Source of the DNA: Streptomyces sp. OR43
GTDB lineage: Bacteria > Actinomycetota > Actinomycetes > Streptomycetales > Streptomycetaceae
Length of the DNA: 64,000 nucleotides
Direction: 5' to 3'
NCBI RefSeq assembly: GCF_008042275.1
Contig: NZ_RDBK01000043.1
Location: 3,553,063-3,617,062, forward strand
The position numbers and the translations under genes are program-made. The notes beneath the pieces were generated by a model. It had not been told where the DNA came from, made no database searches, and saw only the letters and a program-made list of their open reading frames with translations. Shown piece after piece: positions 8,542-17,634 of the stretch. How positions within the stretch are numbered: the stretch's first letter is position 1; every line of letters starts with the position of its first letter.

Positions 8542-8949
8542 TCAGGCCCCCTTGAGCTCGCACGAGTAGGGCTTGTCCGGCCGGGGCGAGCACCCTGCGG
8601 CCACCACCTTCCATCCACCGGGGAACAGAGAGAGGAACAAGGTGTCCGCTGCGAGGACCACGCGTGCCTGACGGCCGTGGACGTCCACCGTCCGGGCCTT
8701 TCCGCCGACGGGAAGCGAGACCCCGTCCAGGGCCTCCGGGCACGCGGCCCTTTCGTCGGACTCCAGCTCGGAGCGCGTACCCGGCGCCAGCGCCGCGCAC
8801 ACCGCCTCCGCGTCATGGGCCTTCCACGCCCGCTCGAAGGCGGTCGCCGCGCTCCGGGCGGCCGGCGACCGGTTGTCGCAGCCGAGCAGAACCAGGACCG
8901 GAAGCAGGAAGAGCAGCGTCCGCGAACGCCGAAGGCGGGAGTCCGTCAC
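8542..8949 (-). CDS. Small lipoprotein, function unknown
   Basis: A 135-residue protein with an N-terminal RRSR, a hydrophobic stretch and a lipobox VLLGC around residues 20-24, so Cys24 should be lipid-modified and the protein anchored outside the membrane. The mature part (SAATAFERAWKAHDAEAVCAALAPGTRSELE) resembles the small helical and beta domains found in many streptomycete lipoproteins and has three further cysteines that could form disulfides. The GTG start has GAGGA seven bases upstream. Confidence 0.75.
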   Translation of the reverse strand: MTDSRLRRSRTLLFLLPVLVLLGCDNRSPAARSAATAFERAWKAHDAEAVCAALAPGTRSELESDERAACPEALDGVSLPVGGKARTVDVHGRQARVVLAADTLFLSLFPGGWKVVAAGCSPRPDKPYSCELKGA

Positions 8950-9134
8950 GGTAAGTCCTCGTACGTAGTCGGTAGCGATGAGGCATTGTCCCTTCGGGTA
9001 TCTGCCTCGACTTGCGACACGCCAGGCCGGAGCGGACTGCGTCCGCCGGCCGCCGTGGGCGCCCCGCCCTTCCGTGGACCCGGCCCGCGCCTGAGCGCTC
9101 GCAGGCCGGGTGGCCGGATGGCACCATCGAATGC

Positions 9135-9671
9135 ATGGGACGTACGGCCCTGATCGTCATCGACATGATCAACGACTACCGGCACGAGGACGCTGGACAG
9201 CTCCTTCCCGACGTGGAGCGCACGGTCCCCGTGATCGCCCGGCTGCTGGAGGCGGCCCGCGCACGGGACATCTCGGTGATCTACGCCAACGACAACTTCG
9301 GGGAGTGGCGGTCGCACCACGGCGAAATCGTGGAGATGGCCATGGCCGGCGCCCGGCCGGATCTGGTCGAGCCCGTTCTGCCGGACGAGAACTCGCTGTT
9401 CGTGGTGAAGGCCAGGCACTCGATCTTCTACGAGACGCCTCTTCCGTATCTGCTCCGTCAACTGGGCGTCGGCCACCTGGTGCTCTGCGGTCAGGTGACG
9501 GAGCAGTGCGTTCTCTACTCGGCGCTGGACGCGCACATCCGGCATCTGGACCTTACGATTCCGGAGGACGGCGTCGCTCACATCCACGAGGATCTCGCCC
9601 GTGCCGGGCTGCGGATGATGGAGCGCAACATGGGCGCCGATGTCCGCCCTGCCGAGTCGGTCGCCTTCTGA
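9135..9671 (+). CDS. Isochorismatase-like cysteine hydrolase
   Basis: A 178-residue member of the isochorismatase/nicotinamidase fold. The catalytic triad is visible: Asp10 in VIDMINDY, Lys92 in VVKARHSIF, and Cys125 in CGQVTEQCVLYSA, with the usual cis-peptide Val-Thr before it. Relatives hydrolyse amides or vinyl ethers, and the substrate cannot be named. The ATG at 9135 is where homology begins, although upstream sequence is open in frame and the ribosome site is weak. Confidence 0.88.
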   Translation: MGRTALIVIDMINDYRHEDAGQLLPDVERTVPVIARLLEAARARDISVIYANDNFGEWRSHHGEIVEMAMAGARPDLVEPVLPDENSLFVVKARHSIFYETPLPYLLRQLGVGHLVLCGQVTEQCVLYSALDAHIRHLDLTIPEDGVAHIHEDLARAGLRMMERNMGADVRPAESVAF

Positions 9672-9748
9672 CCCGGCATTCCCCGTGGCAGCACCGGGGC
9701 CCGGAGCGGCAGCCCCGTTCTCCCGGTGTCCGACCGGAAGGAACCGAT

Positions 9749-10424
9749 ATGACCCGCGCGGCCCTGTTCGATGTGGACGGAACACTCGTGGACACCAATT
9801 ACCTCCACGTCGGCGCCTGGTGGGAGGCTTTCCGCCAGGCGGGACACTCCGTGCCCATGAGCGCCGTGCACCGGGCGATCGGTCTCGGCTCGGACGACCT
9901 GATCGAGCATCTCCTCGGAGCCGACCGGGACCGCGATCAGGACGCGGCCATCAGCAGCGCCCATTCCGCTCTCTACGCGACCTGCTTCGACCGCCTTCCC
10001 GCGCTGAACAGTGCGGCCGATCTTCTGCGCACCCTGGCGGCACGGGGGTGGGCGGTGGTCCTGGCCAGCTCGGCGAGCGGTCCGGAGCTTCAGGCACTGC
10101 GCAAGGCCCTCGATGCCGACGACGCCATCCGCGACACGGCCGGCTCCGGCGATGTGAGCGAGGGCAAACCCGCTCCGGCGCCGATCCGCCACGCGATGGA
10201 GCTGGGCCGGAGGAACCAGCGACGAGACGGTGTACGTGGGCGACTCCGTCTGGGACATGAAGGCCGCGACCGGCGCGTCGGTCACCGCGGTGGCGCTCCT
10301 TTCGGGCGGCATTCCCCGCGAGGACCTGGTGGGCGCCGGGGCCGCCGAGGTGTACCGGGACCCGGCCGATCTGCTGGCGCACCTGGACACAGGCGTCTTC
10401 GCCCGCATCGGAGCGGCCGGCTGA
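9749..10424 (+). pseudogene. HAD-superfamily phosphatase split by a +1 frameshift
   Basis: The first frame carries HAD motif I (LFDVDGTLVDT), motif II (VVLASSAS) and the motif III lysine (SEGKPAP). Motif IV (VYVGDSVWDMKAA) is in another frame. The frames join if one G is removed from the GGG at 10204-10206, which restores a smooth reading (MELAGGTSDETVYVGDS). As given, the first frame runs on past 10500 into unrelated sequence. It is a recent inactivating mutation, a homopolymer sequencing error or, less likely, programmed slippage. The ATG has GGAAGGA upstream. Related proteins are beta-phosphoglucomutase-like phosphatases. Confidence 0.85.
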
Positions 10425-10426
10425 GC

Positions 10427-10448
10427 GCGGGCGGACCCGCCTGCCCGC
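10427..10448 (+). terminator. GC-rich hairpin after HAD gene
   Basis: GCGGGC (10427-10432) pairs with GCCCGC (10443-10448) around a ten-base loop, three bases past the HAD stop. No U-tract. Confidence 0.35.
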
Positions 10449-10556
10449 GAAGCGGCCCGGTCACGTCCCGTCGCGAGTCAGCCGGTAAGTTCGTCCGCCG
10501 CAGGCCCGGGAACCCGGTCCGGGAGAGTGATCCACGTCGAAGGTGAAGGACGGTTG

Positions 10557-11339
10557 ATGTCTGCTGCGGAGCATGTGGGGCCGGTGCCGGGAATCCCGTG
10601 CTGGGTCAACTTGATGGTCGGCGACCTGCGGGCGGCGCAGACCTTCTACGCGGCAGTGCTCGGCTGGGAGTTCCGGACGAGTTCCCTGGCCAGCGGTTTC
10701 CTGGTGGCATCGGTCGGCGGCCGGCCGGTGGCGGGCATCGGCGAGCGGCGGCCGGGCCTGACCCCGCCCTCGGTGTGGACACCGTACTTCGCTGTGCGGG
10801 ACGCCACGGTGACGGCCGCCCGCATCCAGGAACGCGGAGCCACTCTGGCCGTGGGGCCCGTGGCCCTGGGCGAGGGGCGGGCAGGACTGGCCGCCGACCG
10901 CGACGGGGCGGCGTTCGGATTCTGGGAGGGCCCCGGCCCCGCCTGGTCGGTGGGAGAGGAGAGCGCCCCCGCACGGCTGGATCTCCAGACCCGGGACGTG
11001 TTCGATGCCGCGGTCTTCTACGGAGAGGTCTTCGGCTGGGCCGACCAGCCGGGCATCGACGTCGCGTACCGGCGTGATCACGTCTTGGTCGAGCGGGACG
11101 GACGGCCTGCTCTGTCCCTGCGCGGCGGCGGCGTGCAGACGTCCGCGCAGCCGCAGACCAGGCCGCGCTGGCTGGTCAACTTCGCCGTCGGCGACGTCGA
11201 ACGGGCCGTGGCCACCGCCATCGGTGCCGGGGGCGGCAAACCCCGGCCGGCGGCCTCCGCCTGGTCGCCCGAAGGGTTCTCAGGCGTCCTCCAGGACCCG
11301 GGCGGCGGACTGTTCACCCTCACCCAACATCGCACGTGA
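10557..11339 (+). CDS. Two-domain VOC (glyoxalase/dioxygenase-fold) protein
   Basis: A 260-residue protein with two vicinal-oxygen-chelate modules, each beginning with a strand and helix of the pattern WVNLMVGDLRAAQTFYAAVLGW or LQTRDVFDAAVFYGEVFGW. Streptomycete relatives are often called hydroxylases or glyoxalases without biochemical proof. Metal ligands are not obvious, so it may bind a small molecule without catalysis. GAAGGA lies six bases before the ATG at 10557. Confidence 0.82.
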   Translation: MSAAEHVGPVPGIPCWVNLMVGDLRAAQTFYAAVLGWEFRTSSLASGFLVASVGGRPVAGIGERRPGLTPPSVWTPYFAVRDATVTAARIQERGATLAVGPVALGEGRAGLAADRDGAAFGFWEGPGPAWSVGEESAPARLDLQTRDVFDAAVFYGEVFGWADQPGIDVAYRRDHVLVERDGRPALSLRGGGVQTSAQPQTRPRWLVNFAVGDVERAVATAIGAGGGKPRPAASAWSPEGFSGVLQDPGGGLFTLTQHRT

Positions 11340-11340
11340 C

Positions 11341-11362
11341 GGCCGGCGCGGCAGGACCGGCC
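11341..11362. terminator. Hairpin between convergent genes
   Basis: GGCCGG (11341-11346) and CCGGCC (11357-11362) form a perfect six-pair stem with a ten-base loop, right after the VOC stop. Confidence 0.35.
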
Positions 11363-11502
11363 GCCCGGAAGGAGCCGCGCCCCACGTCCGTGTCCGACAC
11401 GGCGGCGGGCGCTGCCGCCTCGGTGATGACGGGGTCGCCGCGAGGAGAGCGCGGGCAGGGACCACCGTTCGGAGAACGCGCGTGTCCCGTCACCCGCTCG
11501 GC

Positions 11503-13119
11503 TCAGCCAAGCGGGTCCCGGTGGGCGCGTGCGCGGCGGCCGGCCGAGATCAGAGCGGTGGCGCCCCGTGCGCGGATCGCGGCCCGCGCCGCGTTGGCCC
11601 CTGGTCCGCCGTGCACACCGCCTCCCGGATGGGCGGCCGCGGACGCCAGGTAGAGGCCGCGGACAGGCGTCTCGGGCCGGCCGGTGCCCGGGACGGGCCG
11701 GAACACCAGCTGCTGATGGAGGCTGCTGGTTCCGCCGTTGATCGCGCCGTTGTGAAGGTTGCTGTCGGCGGCCTCCAGGGCGGGGGGAGGCAGGAGGCGT
11801 CTGGCCATGATGTGGCTCCGGAACCCGGGAGCGTAGCTCTCGATGCGCCGCTCCAGCCGGTCGGCGAACGTCTCGGCCTCGGCCGCGTTCCAGCGGCCGG
11901 TGAGTCCTTCCTCGCCGGCGTCGGACTTCACGCGGTGCGGCACATGGGTGTAGGCCCACGCCGATTCCGTGCCCTGCGGCGAGCGTGAGGGGTCGGCGGT
12001 GGTCATCTGGCCCAGCAGGACGAAGGGGCGGTCGGGGATCTGCCCCATGGCGATCTGGGCGGCGAACCGGGTGAGTTCGTCGACGCCCTCCGCCACGTGC
12101 ACCGTGCCCGCCGAACGGGCGTCCGCCGCGCTCCATGGAATGGGCCGGTCCAGGGCCCAGTCCACCTTGAACGTGGCGAAGTCCCACTGGAAGCGCCGCA
12201 GGTCGCCGAGGACGCGGGGCGGCAGATGCTCCGGGGCGAGCAGGTCCAGATAGAGGGAGGGCGCCGACACATCGGCGAGCACGGCCTTACGGGCCCGTAC
12301 GGCGTCACCGTTCTCCGTACGCACGCCCACCGCACGGCCCCGCCGCACCACCACCTCCGTCACTCGGCTGCCGCAGCGCACCTCGACGTTGCGGGCCCGC
12401 AGCCGCCGCACCAGTGCGGCTGTCAGGGCGCCGGCGCCCCCCTCGGGCACGGGGAATCCGTAACGCTGCCCGAGCATGGCCATCAGCCAGCCGAACCCGC
12501 CGCTCCCGGCGGCTTCGGGGGGCAGGTCGGCATGGAGCGCGTTTCCGGCCAGCAGGAGCCGCCCTCCCTGGCCGGCGAATTCCTCCTCGCCCAGCCGGCG
12601 TACCGGCAGGAGCAGGCTCCGGGCGAGGCGCAGGCCGTCCGCCGCACGCAGGTGGGCCGCCAGCGCGGCGGTGGCACGCACGGGCGGGAAGGGGGTGAAA
12701 AGGGCCCGCAGGACGTCGTCGCCCACCCGGTCCCACACCTGGCACAGGGACGTCCACGCCTCCCCGTCCCCGTCCACGAACCGGTCCAGTCCGGCCGCGG
12801 TGCCGGCCCGGTCCGCGTGGAGCACCGCGCAGTCGCCGTCGATCAGGGGATGGGCAAGCACGGACGGCGCGCGGCTCCACCGCAGCCCGTCACGGTGCAG
12901 ATCCAGACCCGCCAGCACCGGGGAAGCGGCTGCCAGCGGATAGAACGCGCTGAACAGGTCGCTCACGAAGTCCGGGTGCACCCCCCGGTCGCTGCGTACG
13001 GCCCCGCCCGGCTCGTCCTGGCTCTCGAAGACCTCGACGCTCCACCCGGCGTCGGCGAGAAGATTGGCCGCGACCAGGCCGTTCGGCCCGCTTCCGATGA
13101 CCACCGCGTCCGCCATCAT
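11503..13119 (-). CDS. FAD-dependent phytoene-desaturase-like oxidoreductase
   Basis: A 538-residue flavoprotein of the CrtI/carotenoid isomerase (amine oxidoreductase) fold. The dinucleotide motif VIGSGPNGLVAANLLADAG starts at residue 6 and is followed by the FAD ribose glutamate (VEVFES) and the family GGAVRSD motif. The C-terminus has a second FAD-contact region (ASAAAHPGGGVHGGPGANAA). No phytoene synthase is nearby, so it is not part of a visible carotenoid cluster. The SRPBCC gene ends 57 bases upstream on the same strand and is probably cotranscribed. Confidence 0.85.
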   Translation of the reverse strand: MMADAVVIGSGPNGLVAANLLADAGWSVEVFESQDEPGGAVRSDRGVHPDFVSDLFSAFYPLAAASPVLAGLDLHRDGLRWSRAPSVLAHPLIDGDCAVLHADRAGTAAGLDRFVDGDGEAWTSLCQVWDRVGDDVLRALFTPFPPVRATAALAAHLRAADGLRLARSLLLPVRRLGEEEFAGQGGRLLLAGNALHADLPPEAAGSGGFGWLMAMLGQRYGFPVPEGGAGALTAALVRRLRARNVEVRCGSRVTEVVVRRGRAVGVRTENGDAVRARKAVLADVSAPSLYLDLLAPEHLPPRVLGDLRRFQWDFATFKVDWALDRPIPWSAADARSAGTVHVAEGVDELTRFAAQIAMGQIPDRPFVLLGQMTTADPSRSPQGTESAWAYTHVPHRVKSDAGEEGLTGRWNAAEAETFADRLERRIESYAPGFRSHIMARRLLPPPALEAADSNLHNGAINGGTSSLHQQLVFRPVPGTGRPETPVRGLYLASAAAHPGGGVHGGPGANAARAAIRARGATALISAGRRARAHRDPLG

Positions 13120-13176
13120 CCATGGCCCTTCACTCGGGGGACGGTCCGGACGGTGCGCCGCCCACGGTGTGCACCG

Positions 13177-13620
13177 TCAGCTGTCGCTCGCCCGCTCGTC
13201 GACCACGGAGGCGAGGCGCCCCAGCATGGCCCGGTGACGGAGCTGGAGCAGCACGTCGGCCGCCGCGTTGTGCAGGCTGCCGCCCGCGCCCCGGAGCGGG
13301 TGCTCGTCGAGCTGCACCAGCGTCTCGTCGCCCCATGGCCGGATGTCGAAGGCGATGCGCGCCGAACCCAGCAAGCCGCTGTGCGCCTCCAGTTCGAGAA
13401 TGCTCGGGCGTTCGAGCCGGCGCACCACGGTCCGGCCGTGGAACTCCTTCGGACCGACCCGCACGGTGTACTCGATCGAGGATCCGACCTCGGGCCAGTG
13501 CCCCTGCGCAGGGCGCGAGGCGGAGGTGCCGACCACCCATTCCCCGTACAGGTCCGGCCGTTCCAGTACCGACCACAGGGCCGACGGCGGGTGCTTGATC
13601 AGCTGATGACGTATGGCCAT
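13177..13620 (-). CDS. SRPBCC (START-like) lipid-binding-fold protein
   Basis: A 147-residue protein of the polyketide cyclase/SRPBCC fold: N-terminal strand and helix (LIKHPPSALWSVLERPDLYGEWVVG), a central antiparallel sheet and a long C-terminal helix. Members bind hydrophobic ligands. The ATG at 13620 follows CTGGAG; a longer reading to 13704 has no support. It sits directly upstream of the desaturase-like flavoenzyme, so it may carry or hold that enzyme's apolar substrate. Confidence 0.8.
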   Translation of the reverse strand: MAIRHQLIKHPPSALWSVLERPDLYGEWVVGTSASRPAQGHWPEVGSSIEYTVRVGPKEFHGRTVVRRLERPSILELEAHSGLLGSARIAFDIRPWGDETLVQLDEHPLRGAGGSLHNAAADVLLQLRHRAMLGRLASVVDERASDS

Positions 13621-14038
13621 GAGCGTCTCCAGACGCGGCAGGAGTGCCAGAAGAATCCGTGATGCGTCGTCTTCCACCCTAAGCCGCCCGCAGCGACCCG
13701 ACACTCCGCAGCGATCCGGGTCCGGACACGACGGCGACGGCCATTGGAGCGGCCGGATGACGCGTCTGCCGCAGCACGGAGCCGTTCTTGTCGCTCTCCG
13801 TCCTCGCCTCCGCTACGACTGGTGACGGGGCAGACTCCGGGCCCCGGGCGGCTCGCCGGGTGAGCGCCGGCGTCCGCCGGAGTCCACAGCGAGCGGCCGG
13901 CCTGTCGCGGAGGGAAGAATCCGCGCTCGGTCGGCTGGGCGCGGTGGACGGATTCACGCTCTCGTTGTGTCGGCGCCCGGTTTCTGGATACCGGCCCTTT
14001 CGTGCCTCTCGCGCACCACGCCTACGGATGGAGCAGTC
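13621..14038. other. Divergent intergenic region upstream of catalase
   Basis: 418 bases between the SRPBCC gene and the catalase gene. One possible SigB-type promoter for the catalase is GTTGT (13964-13968) with GGATAC (13986-13991) after a 17-base spacer, roughly like the GNNT/GGGTA pattern of streptomycete SigB. The match is imperfect. I see nothing else of note. Confidence 0.3.
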
Positions 14039-16297
14039 ATGAGCGACAACCGCCCCGAGTCCCCTGCCGGGCAGCCGGACGGGTCAGGCCCCGAAGAGGG
14101 CATCCCCGGAAAGCCCGCAAGCGCCGATCCCTCCCTGGCCGAGCCGACCACGGCCCGCGAGCCCCTGCCGCCGAAACCGGACCAGCGCGGGCCCGAGACG
14201 GTCAGCCCGACCGGGCAGGCCACCGGAGCGAACCCGGCACGGATGGCGCAGAGCGGCTCGTACCTGACCACCGCGCAAGGGGCACGCCTCCACGACACCG
14301 ATCACTCGCTGAAGGCCGGGCCCAGGGGTCCGGTCCTGCTGCAGGACCATCATCTGCGCGAGAAGATCACCCACTTCGACCACGAGCGGATTCCGGAGCG
14401 CGTCGTCCACGCGCGAGGGGCCGCCGCGCACGGTGTCTTCCGCGGTTACGGTGCGGCGGCGAACATCTCGAAGGCGGCCTTTCTGGCTCAGGACGTGGAG
14501 ACGCCGGTGTTCGTCCGGTTCTCCACCGTGCTCGGGTCGCGCGGTTCGGCCGACACCGTGCGTGACACCCGCGGCTTCGCGACGAAGTTCTACACCGAGG
14601 AGGGTGTGTTCGACCTCGTCGGCAACAACATCCCGGTGTTCTTCATCCAGGACGCGATCAAGTTCCCCGACATCATCCACGCGGGCAAGCCGCATCCGGA
14701 CCGGGAGATCCCGCAGGCCCAGAGTGCGCACGACACGTTCTGGGACTTCGTCACCCTGCACTCGGAGGCGACGCACCACACGCTGTGGAACATGTCCGAC
14801 CGGGGCATCCCGCGCTCCTACCGGATGATGGAGGGCTTCGGTGTGCACACCTTCCGCCTGGTCAACGCGGAGGGGGCGACGACGCTCGTCAAGTTCCACT
14901 GGAAGCCGAGGCTGGGCGTCCATTCGATGGTCTGGGAGGAGGCCCAGATCACGAGCGGGGTCGACCCGGACTTCCACCGCCGCGACCTCGCCGACGCCAT
15001 CGAGGCCGGAGCCTTTCCGCAGTGGGAACTGGGGGTGCAGACCTTCCCCGACAATCCCGAGCAGATGTTCGAGGGTATCGACCTCCTCGACCCGACGAAG
15101 ATCGTCCCGGAGGAACTGGCGCCGGTCCAGCCGATCGGGCTCATGACCCTGAACGCCAACCCGGCGAACTTCTTCGCCGAGACCGAACAGGTCGCCTTCC
15201 ACGTGGGCAACCTGGTGCCCGGCATCGACGTGACCAATGACCCCCTGCTCCAGGGGCGCCTCTTCTCGTACGTGGACACCCAGCTCACGCGCCTGGGCGG
15301 CCCGAACTTTCCGCAGCTTCCGATCAACCGCACGCACGCGCCGGTCAACGACATGCTGCGCGACGGCATGCACCAGACGGCGGTGCACCGGGGCGTGGCT
15401 CCCTACCGGCCGAATTCGCTGGACGGTGGCTGCCCGTTCGTCGCCGGGGAGGACACCGGCGCCTACATCGAGGTACCGGTGGAGGTGGCGGAGGGAGCCA
15501 AGGTGCGGGAGGCGGCCGCTTCCTTCGACGACCACTTCAGCCAGGCCCGCCTGTTCTGGGTCAGCATGTCGCCCGTCGAGCGTGAGCACATCATCGGTGC
15601 GTACACCTTCGAACTGGGCAAGTGCTACGAGGAGAACGTCAAGCGGCGGGGTCTTGAGGCTCTCGCGCGGATCGACGGCGAGCTGTGCGAGCGGGTGGCC
15701 GCGGGGCTCGGCCTGCCGGCCCCCGCGCCCGAAGAGGCCCTGGCGTCGCCCGAACCCAGTCCGGCGCTGTCCCAGCTGGGACGGACCTGGCCCCCGGACG
15801 GCCGCGTCGTCGGCATCGTCGCCGACGACAGCGCGGACCTCGCTGCCGTGCGCGCGGCGCGCAGCGCCGTCCTGGAGGCCGGCATGGTGCCCCTGATCGT
15901 CGCACCGGCGGGCGGGAAGCTGGATACGGACGGCGATCCGGTCACGGTGCAGCGCACGTTCGCCACCGCCCGGTCCATCGAGTTCGACGCCGTGCTGCTG
16001 GCCGGGGTGCCCGGAGCGGGCGCCGACGCGATCGGTGCGCGGGACGCGAAGGCGGGGGATCCTCAGGGCGCGGCCGCCGCGGCGGATCCGCGGGTACTGA
16101 TGCTGGTGGCCGAGGCGTTCCGGCATGGCAAGGCGATCGGCTTCTGGGGCGGCGCGGACGCGGTGCTCACGGCGGCGGGCGTCCCCACGGACGCGGCCGG
16201 GGTCGCCTCGGGCGGGAGCGAGGAGGTGGTGCGGGAGGTCACCACGCTCCTGGGCGGCCACCGGGCCTGGGAGCGCTTCCCGGTGTCGGGCGCGTAG
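14039..16297 (+). CDS. katE: Large-subunit monofunctional catalase (HPII type)
   Basis: A 752-residue heme catalase that disproportionates hydrogen peroxide. It matches E. coli HPII block by block: catalytic His124 in RVVHARGAAAHGVF, Asn195 in LVGNNIPVFFIQDAIKFPD, and proximal heme ligand Tyr411 in RLFSYVDTQ with Arg407 before it. After about residue 590 comes the extra flavodoxin-like/DJ-1-like domain of large clade 2 catalases (RVVGIVADDSADLAAV). The N-terminal 60 residues are Pro/Gly-rich and disordered. The ATG at 14039 has GGAG shortly upstream. Its place near a SigB/SigF-type sigma gene suggests general-stress control. Confidence 0.95.
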   Translation: MSDNRPESPAGQPDGSGPEEGIPGKPASADPSLAEPTTAREPLPPKPDQRGPETVSPTGQATGANPARMAQSGSYLTTAQGARLHDTDHSLKAGPRGPVLLQDHHLREKITHFDHERIPERVVHARGAAAHGVFRGYGAAANISKAAFLAQDVETPVFVRFSTVLGSRGSADTVRDTRGFATKFYTEEGVFDLVGNNIPVFFIQDAIKFPDIIHAGKPHPDREIPQAQSAHDTFWDFVTLHSEATHHTLWNMSDRGIPRSYRMMEGFGVHTFRLVNAEGATTLVKFHWKPRLGVHSMVWEEAQITSGVDPDFHRRDLADAIEAGAFPQWELGVQTFPDNPEQMFEGIDLLDPTKIVPEELAPVQPIGLMTLNANPANFFAETEQVAFHVGNLVPGIDVTNDPLLQGRLFSYVDTQLTRLGGPNFPQLPINRTHAPVNDMLRDGMHQTAVHRGVAPYRPNSLDGGCPFVAGEDTGAYIEVPVEVAEGAKVREAAASFDDHFSQARLFWVSMSPVEREHIIGAYTFELGKCYEENVKRRGLEALARIDGELCERVAAGLGLPAPAPEEALASPEPSPALSQLGRTWPPDGRVVGIVADDSADLAAVRAARSAVLEAGMVPLIVAPAGGKLDTDGDPVTVQRTFATARSIEFDAVLLAGVPGAGADAIGARDAKAGDPQGAAAAADPRVLMLVAEAFRHGKAIGFWGGADAVLTAAGVPTDAAGVASGGSEEVVREVTTLLGGHRAWERFPVSGA

Positions 16298-16586
16298 GCG
16301 AGCGCACTCTCCCGCCGCCTGCGCACCCGGGTGGCAGACAGGCCCACGGCCTGGCACGCGCCGCCTGCCGACGAGCGGCGGGAGAGTCCCGAAGCCGTCA
16401 GGCGTGGGGCAGGCGGCGGAAGGGCCGAGGCTGGGCAGCGGGCACCCGGTCGGCCGCCGTCCCGCGCGTGATCCGCCGACGCCGGCCTCCCGGAGGGATC
16501 GCCGTACGCGGGCCGGCGACCGGGCCGAGGAAGAGGTGGCCCACCCCTGCGCGTCGGCTGTGCGGCCGGCGAACGGAATTTCGGGT

Positions 16587-16976
16587 TCAGTTCGGGGGAG
16601 GGCGGCCGAAGAAGGAGTCGTAGCCCGGTGGCAGCTGGAGCAGGATCCGGCGGGTCAGCTCCTCGCCTGCCGCGTCGGCGGTCACGCTCAGCACGGCGCT
16701 GACGTCCCAAGCCGCGGTCTGTTCGGTGGCTCCCTCGATCCACGCCGCGGTTGCCCGCAGGAACCGCTCCGGAGAGAGCGGCTCCGTGGCCTGCAGGGGG
16801 TTGAGCAGAATCAGGGCGAAGGTCTCGGGAAGCCGGGCGGCCAGCTCGGCCCGGACCTCACCCACCACATGCGCCCCCAGCAGTGCCACAACCGTACGCG
16901 CGGCCCGCTCGGCCTCCTGAGCCGTTTCGTACTCACCTCGTTCCTGCACCGTGCTGAGAAACGCTTCCCATCGCAT
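16587..16976 (-). CDS. DUF2267 domain protein
   Basis: A 129-residue helical protein. FLSTVQERGEYETAQEAERAARTVVALLGAHV and a second helical block (FLRATAAWIEG) are typical of DUF2267, a small soluble actinobacterial family of unknown function often found in stress loci. A weak AGAAGG lies upstream of the ATG. It is 98 bases upstream of the Hsp20 gene's 3' end and shares no obvious operon with it. Confidence 0.8.
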   Translation of the reverse strand: MRWEAFLSTVQERGEYETAQEAERAARTVVALLGAHVVGEVRAELAARLPETFALILLNPLQATEPLSPERFLRATAAWIEGATEQTAAWDVSAVLSVTADAAGEELTRRILLQLPPGYDSFFGRPPPN

Positions 16977-17073
16977 GACCGCACTGTCCTTCTGGAGAGG
17001 GGTGAACAGGGCAGGACATCGGGGGAGAAGGGCGTCCTGCCCTGCGCTTCGCAGCAGGCCGGAGGCCTGACAG

Positions 17074-17508
17074 TCAGCCGCTGATCTGTTTGTGCCCGGA
17101 GTTCGTGCCGATGGTGATCTTGCGGGCCTTGGCGCGTTCGGCGATCGGGATGCGCAGAGTCAGCACCCCTGCCTCGTAGTCGGCCGCGATGCGCTCGGTG
17201 TCCAGGGCGTCTGCCAGCACCACCTGGCGGGAGAACGCGCCCAGGGGACGCTCGGACAGCTCCATCTGTACGTCATCCGCCTTCGTGACGGGGCGGCGCT
17301 CGGCCTTGACGGTGAGCATGTTGCGTTCGACGTCGATATCGAGCGCTTCCTGATCGACCCCGGGCAGGTCGAAGGCGATGACATACTCCTCGCCCTCGCG
17401 GTAGGCATCCATCGGCATGGCCGAGGGCCTCGACCAGGTGCCGGTCACGCCGGTCAGTTGCTGAGCGAGCCGGTCGAGTTCGCGGAACGGGTCAGTGCGC
17501 ATCAGCAT
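17074..17508 (-). CDS. Hsp20/alpha-crystallin small heat-shock protein (HSP18 type)
   Basis: A 144-residue small heat-shock protein that holds unfolding proteins in the cytoplasm. The alpha-crystallin domain spans about residues 32-125 (YVIAFDLPGVDQEALDIDVE, then DYEAGVLTLRIPI); the C-terminal tail after the conserved GVLTLR motif is short. GGAGG lies nine bases before the ATG. It is divergent from the HSP18-regulator gene, and the shared gap holds a strong promoter with paired operator-like palindromes, so heat-inducible control by that neighbour is likely. Confidence 0.92.
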   Translation of the reverse strand: MLMRTDPFRELDRLAQQLTGVTGTWSRPSAMPMDAYREGEEYVIAFDLPGVDQEALDIDVERNMLTVKAERRPVTKADDVQMELSERPLGAFSRQVVLADALDTERIAADYEAGVLTLRIPIAERAKARKITIGTNSGHKQISG

Positions 17509-17563
17509 CGCGAAACACCTCCACTGGCCTGAGGGGACTGTCGATGCGGTTTGTCCGATTTCT

Positions 17564-17617
17564 GTTGTAACATGTCATCCAAATGATGACAAGGCACATG
17601 TCGTCCAAAGGGTGACG
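17564..17617 (-). promoter_or_regulatory. hsp20 promoter with tandem operator-like palindromes
   Basis: Reading the minus strand, TTGTCA (17587-17592) and TACAAC (17564-17569) are separated by 17 bases, a good -35/-10 pair for the Hsp20 gene. A perfect palindrome TGTCATC-N5-GATGACA (17573-17591) covers the spacer and most of the -35. A weaker copy, TGTCGTC-N5-GGTGACG (17599-17617), begins exactly 26 bases further on, between the hsp20 promoter and the start of the divergent regulator. This layout suits a repressor acting on both genes. Confidence 0.75.
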
Positions 17618-17634
17618 TTGGGGAAGGGATCTTC

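Noticed and set aside
14084..16357. A 757-codon open frame on the minus strand opposite the catalase gene
   Set aside because: It is a GC-frame shadow with low-complexity Arg/His-rich sequence and no ribosome site, while the plus strand encodes a textbook catalase.
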